Shown piece by piece: positions 22,297 through 33,660 of a stretch of DNA of 64,000 bases (its first letter is position 1; each line of letters begins with the position of its first letter). A program made the position numbers and the translations under genes. Under the pieces are notes generated by a model. That model ran no database searches. It was not told where the DNA came from and worked only from the letters and a program-made list of their open reading frames with translations. The stretch comes from Boesenbergia rotunda (lineage: Eukaryota; Streptophyta; Magnoliopsida; Zingiberales; Zingiberaceae): positions 186,001-250,000 of the forward strand of contig JAGFNQ010000208.1 in the NCBI GenBank assembly GCA_024364735.1, written 5' to 3'.

Positions 22297-25200
22297 TGTT
22301 GGTGCAGGAAGCACCATATCGAACCTTGTTTTGATATTGACAAAGGGTTCAAAGTTAAGTATTATTAGTGATCTAACAATGTTACTCAAGTGTGCAGGAA
22401 AAGCCCTAGCGAAGGACTGCTAGGCACCTGCAAAGGACTGCCAGGAAATAAAGTCCTAGTGAAGGGCTGCTAGGCACCTGGCGAAGGACTACCAGGATAC
22501 AAAGCCCTAGCGAAGGACTGCTAGGCACCTTGCGAAGGAATTCCAGGATACAAAGCCCTAGCGAAGGACTGCTAGGCACCTAGCGAAGGACTGCTATGCA
22601 TCGGAACCTAAGACCCAACGAAGGGATGTTGGGCACCTAGCGAAGGGCTGCTAGGAGTCGATGACCTAGCGAAGTACTGCTAGGCACCTGGTGAAGGACT
22701 GTCAGGATACAAAGCCCTAGCGAAGGACTGCTAGGCACCTGGCGATGGAATGCCAGGATGCGAAGACCTGGAGAAGTACAGTTGGGCACCTGGTGAAGGA
22801 CTGCTGGGCAAAAGTCCAACCGGAGGTGCCAGTTGGCAACAGGTAAATTCTCCTGAGAGGAGTAGGTGAGGACGCGTTCCCCGTCAAGAGAACAGTAGGC
22901 GTCGTGTAACGCCCGCTTTTTTTTTCCATAATGCAGCGTTACGTTAACATACATAGGGCATATAGACATCATAAGGCAGCGGAATAACTTTAATACTTAC
23001 ACATACATGCCCTACTACCATTCCTAACATAATGACATGGGAACTTGGCATATTAACTTCATACTTAGCATCATATCATACTTAGCATCATGTCATACTT
23101 AGCATCATGTCATATAGTCGCATAAGTCTTTATTCAAACACATAAGTAGCAAACATAAGGTTCTAGCATAAGACCGGTAAACATATTGTTTTCGTGGCCA
23201 AGTCACTACCACACACACACATTCTTGTCTTCCTGCTGCTTCCTCATTGTCCCCTGGCGTGATCTGCGGTATAAGGAAATAAGACTATAAGCACATCGGC
23301 TTAGTAAGACTCTTTCCTACTCACTAAACCATTCGTCATATCATACATGAACATATGAAATATTCAACATAGCATACATAATTATCATTGCATAATTCTT
23401 AACATGAACGTAAGCATATAACATGGCTTTCTTTGACATAACATAAGCATATAACATAGTTCTTAACACAACATAAGCATAGCATGGTTCTTATCATAAC
23501 ATAAGCATGGTATGATTCTTAACATAACATGAGCATAGCATGGTTCTTATCATAACATAAGCATAGCATGGTTCTTAACATAACATAAGCATAGCCTAAT
23601 ACCAGACATAGACATAAACATAATTAAACTTAACATGGCATAATACATGACATAACCATAAACATAAATAAACATTCTTAACATGCATGATACATGGCAT
23701 AAACATAAACGTAAAGAACATTCTTAACATGCATGATACATGGCATAAACATAAACGTAAAGAACATTCTTAACATGCATGATACATGGCATAAACATAG
23801 ACGTAAAGCATGAACTAACCTGTATGGCATAAACATAGGCATGCTTTCTATCATATCATATGGGCATCTTCTTAACATAACCATAAGCATAAATCGTTTA
23901 CTATCATGCATATTTCTTGACTGAGACATAAGTATAAGATATTACTATCATAGCATAATGTATAACATGAATGCATGAGTCTAATGCTTATACATAAGGA
24001 TGCTTAACTTTTAAAATCATACTTTTAAATACTTAAACATCATCATAACATCATTGGGGGTCCCCGGCTTGTACCACATACATACATCATAAGCGCGCAT
24101 CCCTAAGTAAATACGAGGTCGCGAGCCCCGACCTACTAGGGTAAGGACAGCATAGTCGGTAGTCCCAGAACCGGGGCGTTCTTAAGGTGCCCATCCCTGT
24201 TGCACAGCTTCGGTAGTGCCAGAACCGTGGACAACATAGTCGGTAGTCCAAAACCGGGGTGTTCTTAAGGTGCCCATCCCTTGGACCCATACTTCGGTCC
24301 GGTACAAGGCCATTCATAAAGTAAAATACTTTACATGCTTCATCATTCATAAGACATGGCATACATCTTCATTCATAAAACATGGCATACATCTTCATTC
24401 ATAAACATAACATGTGTAACGACCCGGCCCGTCTACCGGCCCATTTACCGGTCCTCACGACCGTCGTACCGTCGTACCGTCGACCATCGACCGTGTCGTC
24501 AATCATAACATGGCATGCATCTATATTCATAAAACATAGCATGCACTTTCATTCCTCAACATAACATGCATCTTCATTTATAACATAACATGCCTCTTTA
24601 TTCATAGAACAGGGCCTACTTTCTTAAACATCATTCTTATTCCTAGAGCTTGCATGATCATGGAATATAAGGTAAACATTGCATTACATTCATTGAACAT
24701 GACATGTTTGCATAGACATTTATCCTAATCCATAGAACTTGCATGATCATGATACATAAGGTAAACATTGCATTTTATACATAAGCATGGTATCTATCTC
24801 AAGCATGCATGGGTAGGACCTCCATAAACATACTATCTACCATTAAAGTACATGGCATAGGACGTAAGACATTCATAAATAAACCCTATTAAGCATGACA
24901 TCCAATCATAAACATACAAACATGAAACATGGTGCTTAGAGTTAGGGTTATAGGTAACTTAATTTCTACCACATGCTTGAACCTTTATATATACTTCATA
25001 ATAAACCATAAACCATCATTCTTCAAACCTTAACTCCATCCAAACCCTGAATTCCTTGTTTGGCCGAAACCTATAGGGAAGGGTTCCATCATTCAATTAA
25101 CATGTAAGATAGCATAAGGTAAAGAAACAACCATACATTACTTATAAGACCATGGGGAGCCATTAGGGCTCATGATTAGGGCTAACCCTAACCTTTAGCC

Positions 25201-27385
25201 CCTCTTCATAAGGCTGGCCGAAACCCTCCAAGTCCATGAGTACATGGAAAAATTCCATAAAAACCCCAATCAAACATTAAACACCAACCATACCCTACCA
25301 TAGGGCCATTAGGACCCTTGCTTGAGGGAAGTCCTAACCTTTTTGCCCTAGACCCTTCTTGGCCGAAACTTACAAGGGTCACAAGACCTTGTGAAAATTC
25401 ACATAAGTCACCCCTCAATCTCCCTTATAGCATGATAATACATAAAACACATACTTGAAGTTTTAGACCTAACCCTACCCATGGGTTCTTGAGGTTGGCC
25501 GAAACCCTAGGAGGTCCTAGGGTACCCCAAAATTTCCCCAAATCTCATTTTAACTCATATTCATCATGGACAAACATTAGGAAGCATGAGAAATATTTTT
25601 AACATCATTTTGGACCTTAAAACCCTAGTGGTCGAATGTTTAGGGTCCCATATCATGATTTCTCCAATGTAAATCTCAAAACCAACTTGTTATCATGCTA
25701 AAAATCATAAGGAAACTATTATACCACAGGTGAGGGAGTCTTACTTTGGTTGATCTTGATTATAGACCTTAGTTTTGGGAGAAGGATAGAGATCTTGTTG
25801 CCTCTTGACCACCCCTAGCCTTTATATCCTTGTAGAAACCTTGGATCTTGGGGGATGAAGCCTTGGTTGAACTTTTTCCAAGGGAAATCCTCTCCTTGGG
25901 TTTCGGCTAGAATGAGGAAGGAGGGAGGAAGAATGGTGACTTGATGGAAGAAGAGAAGTAACCCCCCATGCCTCTCTTTATAACTCATCAAGGAGGGTAA
26001 GTGAAGAGTCATGGTGTCTCTTCATTTACCCCTAAGCCTTAACCATAATCCACTTCATTTCCTCATAGCACTCCCTTGCTAGGTGAATTGGTTAGAGCAT
26101 GCATGGTTGTACATGAGGTCCAAGGTTCAATCCTTGGTGCATGCACAATTTTTTTCCACTTATTTTTATTTTATTTTCCTAGTATTTTCAAAAATCTCTT
26201 AAAAATTCCCCCATAATTATGTTAATATTTCTTATTAAAATCCCTTTATATTTCTATAAATTTTTACCTAAATTTCACCAATAATCATGGTACTAGAAAG
26301 CCCATATAAGGCCCATTAGTGCCTATTTCCCCAATTTACATGGAAAAATCATGGATTTCTAGGTAAAAATTCGTGTTAATGTCTCTAGATCCCTTAGAAA
26401 ATTATCTAGTAATGCTCAATATTTTAAGAAAATATTACGAAAATTTTCCGGGTCGTTACACGTCGGTTCGACCTAGGGCTCCATTTTTGAGACCCAAAGT
26501 CAGAACCAAGACAGCTAACGCTGTATAATCGTAAAATATTCCTGTTTTATTGTATTTGTAACTAACCCTGGATGTAGGACCAAAGGAACGAGTCTCTGCA
26601 GCTCAGAACGCCTCAAAGGAGAGAGGCAGCAGCTGAGCAGGGCGCCCCGGAGGTCCCGGGCGCCCCCAAGGTCAAGGCAAAGTAGTAAATGAAGAAACGG
26701 CTCAAAGGCTTACTGGTCCCGGGCGCCCCCAGCGTCCCGGGCGGCCCCAGTGCCCAGGGCGCCCTGGGTCCAAGTCAATGAGGCAGATAAGGTTCAAGCC
26801 AGCGAGAAGACAGCAGACTGAGTCAACCCGGGCGCCCCCTGCTTCCCGGGTGCCCCCGTCAAAGCTCGATCCCGATTTTAAAGGGATTAGAGCTGACCGA
26901 GACTTGTCCGGATCGGCTGACACGTGGGGGGCGCCCCCAACGATCAGGGCGCCCCATGAGGCTATAAATAGCCCCTCGAACCCAAGGCTTCATACATCAC
27001 TGCTTCCAACGCTAATATGCTCTTCTACTCAAGCGCTCTGCTCCAGAAAACTTCCATCTTGAGATTCTAGCGCCGACGACGACCCTACGCACCGAAAAAC
27101 GATCTACACCGGGCGTCGGTAAAGAAGAGTTGATTTTTAATTGTACTTTCTCTGCACTAGTACTGTACATCTTCTTGTAATTATTTGCACGACTATAGTA
27201 TTGCCTGCAGTAAACGGTCAACGACCGTGGGCCTTGGAGTATGAGCCGACCGCGACTCCGAACCAAGTAAATCGTGTTGTTTGCGTTTGGTTTTTGATTT
27301 AAAATTCCATTGTGCATACTCTCTTTAATATCCGAAACGCTTTACGATATTCACCCCCCCTCTATCGTATTCTCTCGATCCAACA
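22297..27385 (+). repeat. A 3' LTR, split by K2
   Basis: The LTR runs TGTTGGTGCAGG to GATCCAACA with K2 (22905-26460 plus one CGTCG) inside. Without the insert it is 1528 bp and collinear with the 5' LTR, including the hairpin array (about 22400-22815) and TATA box (26963-26970). It is followed by the right TSD AAAAG. Confidence 0.94.
22905..26460 (-). mobile_element. K2: solo LTR, TGTAAC...GTTACA family
   Basis: It begins TGTAACGCCCGC and ends GGTCGTTACA with exact TSD CGTCG (22900-22904 and 26461-26465); its length is 3556 bp. Orientation is minus: TATA (TTATAAAG, 25983-25977), donor AAA|GTAAGACTCC (GT at 25744-25743) and acceptor ACCGCAG|ATC (AG at 23265-23264) predict a leader intron. 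An antisense tRNA-like motif has its A box at about 26082-26097 and B box GGTTCAATCC at 26124-26133. The middle (23400-24600) is packed with CATAAGCATA and CATGGCATA repeats. No internal domain is present. Confidence 0.9.
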
Positions 27386-27390
27386 AAAAG

Positions 27391-27633
27391 TTCTAATTTT
27401 GACTTTTCTTCCGTGAATCTTCTCAAACTTGATCACAATTCATTTCTAGCACTGAATTATCTGGTAAAACCCTATTAAATCTTAATTTAATAGAATATAA
27501 CCCCATTTTCATCTTTTTCTCCCTAAATTCCCTTTTAATGTGCCAAAATCTAGGATTAAGACTTACCCAAGTTTTCCAACCCTTTTTGGCATATTTCACC
27601 TAATTTCCTAGGGAAGAAACTCTTGAGATCCAT
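27391..27633 (-). other. D spacer continued to the right of A
   Basis: This non-coding stretch joins 15787 when A and one AAAAG are removed. It links to the end of D gag at about 27634. No feature was recognised. Confidence 0.6.
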
Positions 27634-29250
27634 TTACCATGGGCCCCAAAGGCTCCTAGAGCTCCCCTTTAAGCTCTTAACCCTAGCCACCTCCCTAGGT
27701 GACTCAATCCACACTAGTCCACACCGGTGAGCGTTCGGTGATTCTTGGCCTACAAATCTAACCTTCTCAACCATGGACACCTTGTCCTTGGTTACGTTAC
27801 CCTTTTTACCTTTGAATGACACCCCCTTGCCATCCTTAGACTTCTCCTCCTTGCCATGATCATATGTCTTCTCAGCATATTTCTTTTTGTTGGCCTTGGA
27901 GGTCTTAGACCGGTAGCCCAAACCCGATCTATCATAGTTGGGTTTTAAACTAACCAACACCAAATCGAGACCCTTAGATCCAACCTTAAATCTTTCTAGG
28001 GTCTTTTCTAATTTATCAAGTCTTGCCCTCAAGGCTTGATATTCCCTTTCTAAGTGTTTAACCTTTGAGCTCATATGTCCACTTTAGACATTCCTAGACC
28101 TATCCTCCTTTCTAGGCACATTCTTTCCCTTCATGGGATTTATGCCTTGATCCTTAGGTCCTAAGGTCTTGGATTGGTCATGATGTATGTTTTTCCTAGG
28201 GTTATGATCTACCTTGTTAACCCTAGTCCTATCATTATATCTAAAACCATGATTGTGCACAAGTAAACAATTTTCATTTATTTTAGCATGCATGGATGAA
28301 TGATTTACGTTATTTTTAATATGCAAGGAGGAACTTGAAATTGAATTACATTTTATTTTAGGGTTAGGAATTACCTCCCTTACCCTTGGAGTTCCTCCTT
28401 GATGTGAGCTTCTCTTCTTCCTTTGCTCTTTCTCTCATCTCCTCAAGTGTCCCATTATCTTGAGCTCTTTCTTCCATGGATACTTGGTGTGGTAGTTCCC
28501 TAGCTCACCACACGTGAAGCATCGAATTTTCTTCTTCTTCTCTTGGGTTTCTCCAATCCTACACTTAATGTTAGAACTTAATTTAATTGAAATAGGTTTA
28601 GAGTGTACCTCCTTTTTACCTTTCGGGCACTTGTCCTTGTAGTGCCCCTTTTCATTGCAACCAAAGCATGTGATGTGTTCCTTTCTCTTGGCTTTGGTGG
28701 AGGTTGAGGTTTCTTCTTGCTCTTGTATGGATGAGGGTGTCTCCTCCCCCTCAATCCTTGAAGCTAATACTTCTTCTTCTTCTTCTCTGGATGAGGTGGA
28801 GGACCTCTCACTCTCTTCTTCCATTTCACTTGAGGAGGTAGATGGTTCTTCTTCCTTTTTCTCCTATTCTTGGGCTATTGAGTTCACTTCCTCGGCCTCT
28901 TCCACTAATTGATCTCATGTAGGGGTTTTATGGATTTCTTCTACCTTTTTCCATAGATCATGTGCATTTTCGTATGCTCCTACACCATTCAAAACATTAG
29001 TAGGCAAAATGTTAAGCAATATATCGATTACTTTTTTATTTGGCCTTACTTGATCTTGTTGCTCTTGATTCCAATATCTAGGCCTAAGCTTCTTCCCGTG
29101 CTTATCCTTTGGAATCTCGAAGGGCTCTTCAAGTGCAATTCTTAGTTCCCACTCCATTCCAAACCATGTCTCCATCAGTGACTTCCAATACCCGAAATCT
29201 TCATGGTCATAGGCCGGTGGAGTGTAGATGTCGTCCCTATTTGTCTTTCA
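27634..29250 (-). pseudogene. D gag with two zinc knuckles
   Basis: The whole gag lies in one minus-strand frame with at least four in-frame stops (near 28917, 28866, 28435 and 28084), so single-base decay rather than frameshifts dominates. Order: N-terminal YWKSLMETWFGMEWELR, capsid segment, Glu/Ser-rich linker, an intact CCHC knuckle CFGCNEKGHYKDKC (28668-28627), a second decayed knuckle CFTCGELGNYHTKY (28521-28480, His to Asn and Cys to Tyr), then a coiled coil (HLEREYQALRARLDKLEK) and GLGYRSK. The ATG nearest the N terminus (29251) is one frame off. Gag would package element RNA. Confidence 0.88.
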
Positions 29251-29310
29251 TATTCTTCTTCCTCTAGCGTGTGCTCGCTCGGCGGTTAGTCCGATCAAGA
29301 GCGGTCCTTC

Positions 29311-29322
29311 GCTCTGATACCA
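29311..29322 (-). other. D primer-binding site
   Basis: The plus strand GCTCTGATACCA is the reverse complement of TGGTATCAGAGC. It lies two bases from the LTR remnant at 29325. Confidence 0.93.
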
Positions 29323-29324
29323 AT

Positions 29325-29343
29325 TGTTGGATCAATTCCGTAC
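29325..29343 (-). repeat. D 5' LTR remnant (19 bp)
   Basis: Only the inner end of the LTR survives. TGTTGGATCAATTCCGTAC matches the outer end of the D 3' LTR (12993-13011) with one mismatch. From 29344 the sequence is gag of element E on the other strand, so about 1 kb of LTR is missing. Confidence 0.85.
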
Positions 29344-30090
29344 CAATTGTCAGAATGCCCAAATCTGAAGAAAGCCAAGAAGACTCGAAGGAAGAAGACT
29401 CTCCAAGCCACCTGGGATGAATCTTCCTCCGAAGAAGAAGAAGAGGCCCCGCAATCAAATCTTCTGACTCTAACCGCTTCAGAAGACATCGACACCAGAT
29501 CGGAATCAGAGCCAGAGGACGGAAGGCTCACAATCTCGGCAAATGGCCAAATAAAGGTAAGAGGTTATTCTAAAATTAAATTATCTAAATTAATTTCTTA
29601 TTTATCTCGAAACTTGGCGAAAGCCAAAATCCGGGTCGAGCCCCTCCGACAAGAAGTAAAACTCCTGAAAGAGGAAGCCGACTCAAGATCCTTGACTGAG
29701 AAGGTTCAAGAAGGAAACTCTACTCAAGTTGAAAAGCTTGAGAAAGAGAATTCCTCGTTGAAAACTCAAGTCAAGGAGCTCAGAGTGGCTTTAGAATGAT
29801 TCACTTCGGGTTCCAAGGGTCTTGATATGATCCTTGAAAAATAGAAGATCGTTCTTAACCGATCTGGATTAGGGTATCGAACCAAGTCTAGACAATGGTC
29901 TTATTATGCTGTATTGAACCAACCTTGAGCTCAAGTTCAAGCATGGGTCCCCAAGCTTTGCTTGAACAACCAAACTGGACCAAATCAGTATTGGATCCCC
30001 AAGGACATGATTCACATCTTGCCTAACCATTATCAAGGCTTTATTCTAGGGGGAGCCAATATAAAAATAATTTTTATAATTAGATAAGTT
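29344..30090 (+). pseudogene. E gag, C-terminal part
   Basis: The frame begins inside the CCHC knuckle (only LSECPNLKK remains, so the first Cys residues are gone at the junction). It continues with a Lys-rich linker, TLQATWDESSSEEEEE, a coiled coil (KLEKENSSLKTQVKELRVAL), SGLGYRTKSRQW and the AWVPK..WIPK segment seen before protease in B. Stops are near 29797, 29842 and 29926. The same DESSSEEE and GLGYRSK landmarks are found in B and D gag. Confidence 0.85.
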
Positions 30091-30796
30091 TTTTTTCAAT
30101 TCTTTTTATTGCATGCTTATTTTTTATTGCATGATTGCTTGTTTATTTCTTTTGAAAAATTAGCATGTTTAGACCTAGGACTAGTTAGACTAAGGAAAAA
30201 ATGACATAGTTGAAATTTGAACAACCTAGTATTGGGTGGAAGTGAGATGATAGTACGTTAGGGAAGCCTTTCTAATAAGGTCAAGTATACACTACTTGGT
30301 CTGTTTAGTCTGGTGGAACTAGCCGAAGCTACCGATCTAAGACCCAAACTAGTTAGACCAAAATCTTTCAAGGAGTAACTTGAAGATGAATTTTCTATAA
30401 AAGGCTTTGTCAAGGAATGAGTTGATGATCCAATAAGGCCACAACCAAAGAAGGCCTAGTGCCTCGCCAAGACCTGGAAGCCAATTATAGAAAATCAAAT
30501 TAACTTTACTATTGTCTGATTTTAATCTAACACAAACTTCAATTAATCTTAGATTAAACTCAATTTTTCAAAATAAACATTTTCAAAATTAATTTAACCT
30601 TTTAAAATTTAACCATGTTTTTCAAACTTAAAATTTTCATTTTGGTTAAAACCTGTCTCACAAAACCCATAAGGTTAACGTGATTGATAACACTAGATTG
30701 GGTGAGACAGACTAGGGTATGAAAATCAATTTAAGCTATCCTTAATTCTAATTGGATCCAAATCAATAAATACTTTATGTGTAGGAACATAAAGAT
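30091..30796 (+). other. E gag-pol spacer, possible intron, with conserved block and stem-loop
   Basis: About 0.7 kb of non-coding sequence separates gag from protease, whereas in B the two are continuous. It contains the block shared with A (30228-30485) and a stem-loop with arms CTGTCTCAC (30653-30661) and GTGAGACAG (30702-30710). It ends TTATGTGTAG just before the protease frame, which looks like a plant 3' splice site. I could not find an equally good donor, so an intron is only a possibility. Confidence 0.5.
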
Positions 30797-31371
30797 TTGA
30801 ACCAATGGATGCTGGATAGTGGATGCTCCAGACACATGACTGGAGACAAATTAAAATTCACCAAACTCAAGTTCAAGAACCTAGGCTCAGTATCATTTGG
30901 CAACAATGCTACACTCAAAGTCATTGGGTCAGGTAATATTGAACTTAAATCTGACTTTGTGATTAAAAAGGTACTCTTGGTTGAGAACTTCAAGTTTAAT
31001 TTGCTTAGTATAAGTCAATTCTGTGATATTGGCTATGTAGTTACATTTACCAACTCTGACTGCCTAATTAGAAATCTGCAAGACTCAGAAGTAATGCTTA
31101 AGGGTATTAGGAAAAACAATGTTTACACTATCAATCTACCCTTAGTACCAAAATGCCTCCTGACTCAACTACAAGAATCCAACCTCTGGCATAGGAGATT
31201 AGGTCACACTAATGCAAGACTAATTTCAAAAATTACCCAACTTGGTCTAATTAAAGGGGTACCAAAAATCAAGAACTATGAAAACACGATATGTAACTCA
31301 TGTAACCAAGGTAAACAAACCAAGTCTAATCACAAGTCAATTCAATCAGACTTAACCCAAACCACACATGA
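30797..31371 (+). pseudogene. E protease and GAG-pre-integrase
   Basis: The frame opens NQWMLDSGCSRHMTGDK with the aspartic protease motif DSG intact. It continues with VSFGNNATLKVIGSG, LLSISQFCDIGY and the integrase zinc-binding region LWHRRLGHTNARLI with CNSCNQGKQTKS (HHCC residues visible). The frame is open until K3 interrupts it at 31372, and the integrase continues in register at 34863 after one CATGA copy is removed. This part therefore decayed little before K3 landed. Confidence 0.9.
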
Positions 31372-32329
31372 TGTAACGACCCGGAAAATTTTCTTAATAT
31401 TTTCTGAAAATATTGAGCATGTCTAGATAATTTTCCGAAGGACCTAGAGGCATTAATACGAACATTGGCCTTGGAAATCCATGTTTTCTCATTTAAATTG
31501 AGAAAACCAAGTGTTAATGGGCCTTATATGGGCTTCCTAGTACTATGATTATAGGTGGATTTTTAGGAAGAATTAGTATAAATATAAATATGAATTTATT
31601 TGGGCACATTAACATGATTATGGGAAAGTATTAGCCTAACGTTCCCATCTAAATTGAGGAATTTGGTACTAATGGGCTTTAAATGGGCCCAAAAATGGGT
31701 ATTAATTAGGTAAAATCAATATAAATATAAAAGAATTTTATTTAGGAATATTAGTACAATTATGGGGAATTTTAGGGGGGATTTTCGGAATTTAAGAAAA
31801 TAAAGTAATAAAATAAATGAAATGAAAATCAAAATAAAAATAAATGTGCATGAGACAAGGATTGAACCTTGGACCTCTTGTACAACCAAGAATGCTTTAA
31901 CCAACTCACCTAGCAAGGAATGCTTATGAGTAATTGAAGTGGAGGTTGGTTAAGAGGTAAAAGGAGGTGAAGGGTCATGGAGAAGCTCTTCATTTGCCTC
32001 CTTGATGGGTTATAATGAGAGGAGTTTTGGGAGTTACTTCTTCTCTCAATCAAGTGCATTTCCTCTCCTCTTCATTCCTCATTCTTGCCGAGCACCAAAG
32101 GGAGGAATTCCTTGGGGAAAACTTCACAAGAGGTCTCATCTCTCAAGATCTAAAGTTCCTACAAGGTGACAAGGACTAGTTGTGGTCAAGAGATACCAAG
32201 TCCTCTTCCTTCTCCTCTTTCAAGGTTCGAAAAAAAAATCAAAAAATCTAAGGTAAGACTCCCTCACCTGTGGTATAATAGTTATCTATGATTTCCATGA
32301 TTTTTATCATGATATATGGGTTAGTTTTT

Positions 32330-33075
32330 GGATGTGATGTTGAAAGGAAAGAAAAACCAAGGTCCTTAAGTTTATGGATTTCGGCCAGCATGATTTAAAG
32401 GTCTGTAAATATGCTAAAAATCATGATAATGTTATTTGATGTTTCCTTATGATGTGTAGAGGTTAATTATAATTTTTGGGAATTTTTGGAGTACCCTAGG
32501 ACACCCCAGGGTTTCGGCCAACATGAAAGAAACAAAAACTGAGGACCCTGAGTTTAAGGGTTTCGGCCATCATGTTTTAAAGGACTATAATTATGCTAAA
32601 AATCATGATAATGCTATTTAATGTTCCCTTATGATGTTTAGAAGTTAAGTATAATTTTTGGGAATTTTTTGAGTACCCTAGGATACTCTAGGGTTTCGGC
32701 CAACATGAAAGGGACAAAACCAAGGTCCCTATGTTTATGGGTTTCGGCCACCATGATTTAAATGTCTATAAATTTGTTAAAAATCATGATAATGTTATTT
32801 TATGTACCCTTATGATGTGTAGAGGTTACGTATAATTTTTGGGAATTTTTGGAGTACCCTAGGACACCCCAGGGTTTCGGCCAACATGAAAGAAACAAAA
32901 ACTGAGGACCCTGAGTTAAGGGTTTCGGCCATCATGTTTTAAAGGTCTATAATTATGCTAAAAATCATGATAATGTAATTTAATGTTCCCTTATGATGTT
33001 TAGGAGTTAGGTATAATTTTTGGGAATTTTTGGAGCACCCTAGAGGCCCATATGGTTCGGCCAACCCCAAGGACC
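32330..33075. repeat. ~177-bp tandem repeats in K3
   Basis: Units begin GGGTTTCGGCCA(C/T)CATG near 32387, 32564, 32739 and 32919 and a partial one near 33054. Each includes AAAAATCATGATAATG, CCCTTATGATGT and TAATTTTTGGGAATTTTT. Spacing is 175-180 bp. K5 and K2 carry single versions of these phrases. Confidence 0.8.
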
Positions 33076-33385
33076 CAAGGGTTAGGGTTGAGTCTTTAAC
33101 TTCAAGCATATGTTTATGTGATGCCATGATAAGAATGATAGGGTTATGATCATGATAAAAATGATGCTATGATATGTTAGGTTCATGATATGAATGATGT
33201 CATGTTAAGTATGTTATGTTTATGCTTAAGAATGAGGATGATGCCATGTTTATGAATGATATGCCATGTTTACGAATGATATGCCATGTTTATGAATGAT
33301 GTGCCATGCTCTATGAATGATGTGTGCATATGTCATGTCTAAGAATGAAAATGATGAATGAAGTTTAAGTATGATGAATGAATGA

Positions 33386-33660
33386 AAGATGATGCTTATG
33401 TCTTTAAGGCATAAATATGCTAAACGGCACGGTCGATGGTCGACGGTACGACGGTCGTGAGGACCGGTAAATGGGCCGGTAGACGGGCCGAGCCGTAACA
33501 AGTTATGCTATGTTAAAGCTGAAAGATGATGCTTATGTCGTTAAGGCATAAATATGCTAAACGGCACGGTCGATGGTTAACGGTACGACGGTCGTGAGGA
33601 CCGGTAAATGGGCCGGTAGACGGGCCGAGCCGTAACAAGTTATGATATGTTAAGTATGCT
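33386..33660. repeat. Duplicated GC-rich ~120-bp block in K3
   Basis: Two copies (about 33386-33505 and 33525-33645) run from AAGATGATGCTTATGTC through ACGGTCGTGAGGACCGGTAA to CCGAGCCGTAACAAGTTATG. The inner part is rich in CGGT and ACCG inverted motifs. K2 has one related block on the other strand at about 24413-24505. Confidence 0.75.

Larger units (their letters stand above)
15788..27385 (+). mobile_element. A: gag-only, pol-less SIRE-like copia element
   Basis: The element is complete with both LTRs, primer-binding site and polypurine tract, and has an exact TSD AAAAG (15783-15787 and 27386-27390). Excluding K2, the two LTRs are 1529 and 1528 bp. The internal region has a damaged gag and about 3.3 kb of AT-rich non-coding DNA but no protease, integrase, RT or RNase H. 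The stretch after gag (19070-19620) is homologous to the gag-pol spacer of E, so A looks like a pol-deleted derivative of the E family that relied on partners. Confidence 0.93.
12993..29343 (-). mobile_element. D: gag-only SIRE-like copia element, 5' LTR truncated
   Basis: Read on the minus strand: remnant of 5' LTR (29343-29325), primer-binding site, gag, non-coding spacer, polypurine tract (14035-14022) and 3' LTR (14021-12993). The remnant TGTTGGATCAATTCCGTAC matches the outer edge of the 3' LTR with one difference. There is no protease, integrase or RT, so the element was probably non-autonomous (TR-GAG-like). It is split by A (15788-27385, TSD AAAAG). The bases to its left, GCTAA, should be its TSD, but the right partner is deleted at the D/E junction. 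Confidence 0.85.

Noticed and set aside
24087..24362. Conserved open frame in K2, with similar frames in K3 (33705-33974) and K5 (58329-58592), as a real protein
   Set aside because: The similarity comes from the conserved nucleotide block (CGGTAGTCC and AGGTGCCCATCCC phrases) inside the predicted LTR intron; starts and ends differ and no family is recognised.
31857..31918. Functional tRNA gene in K3 (also K2, K5)
   Set aside because: A- and B-box-like parts exist but I cannot draw a full cloverleaf with acceptor stem and anticodon arm; better described as a tRNA-like motif.
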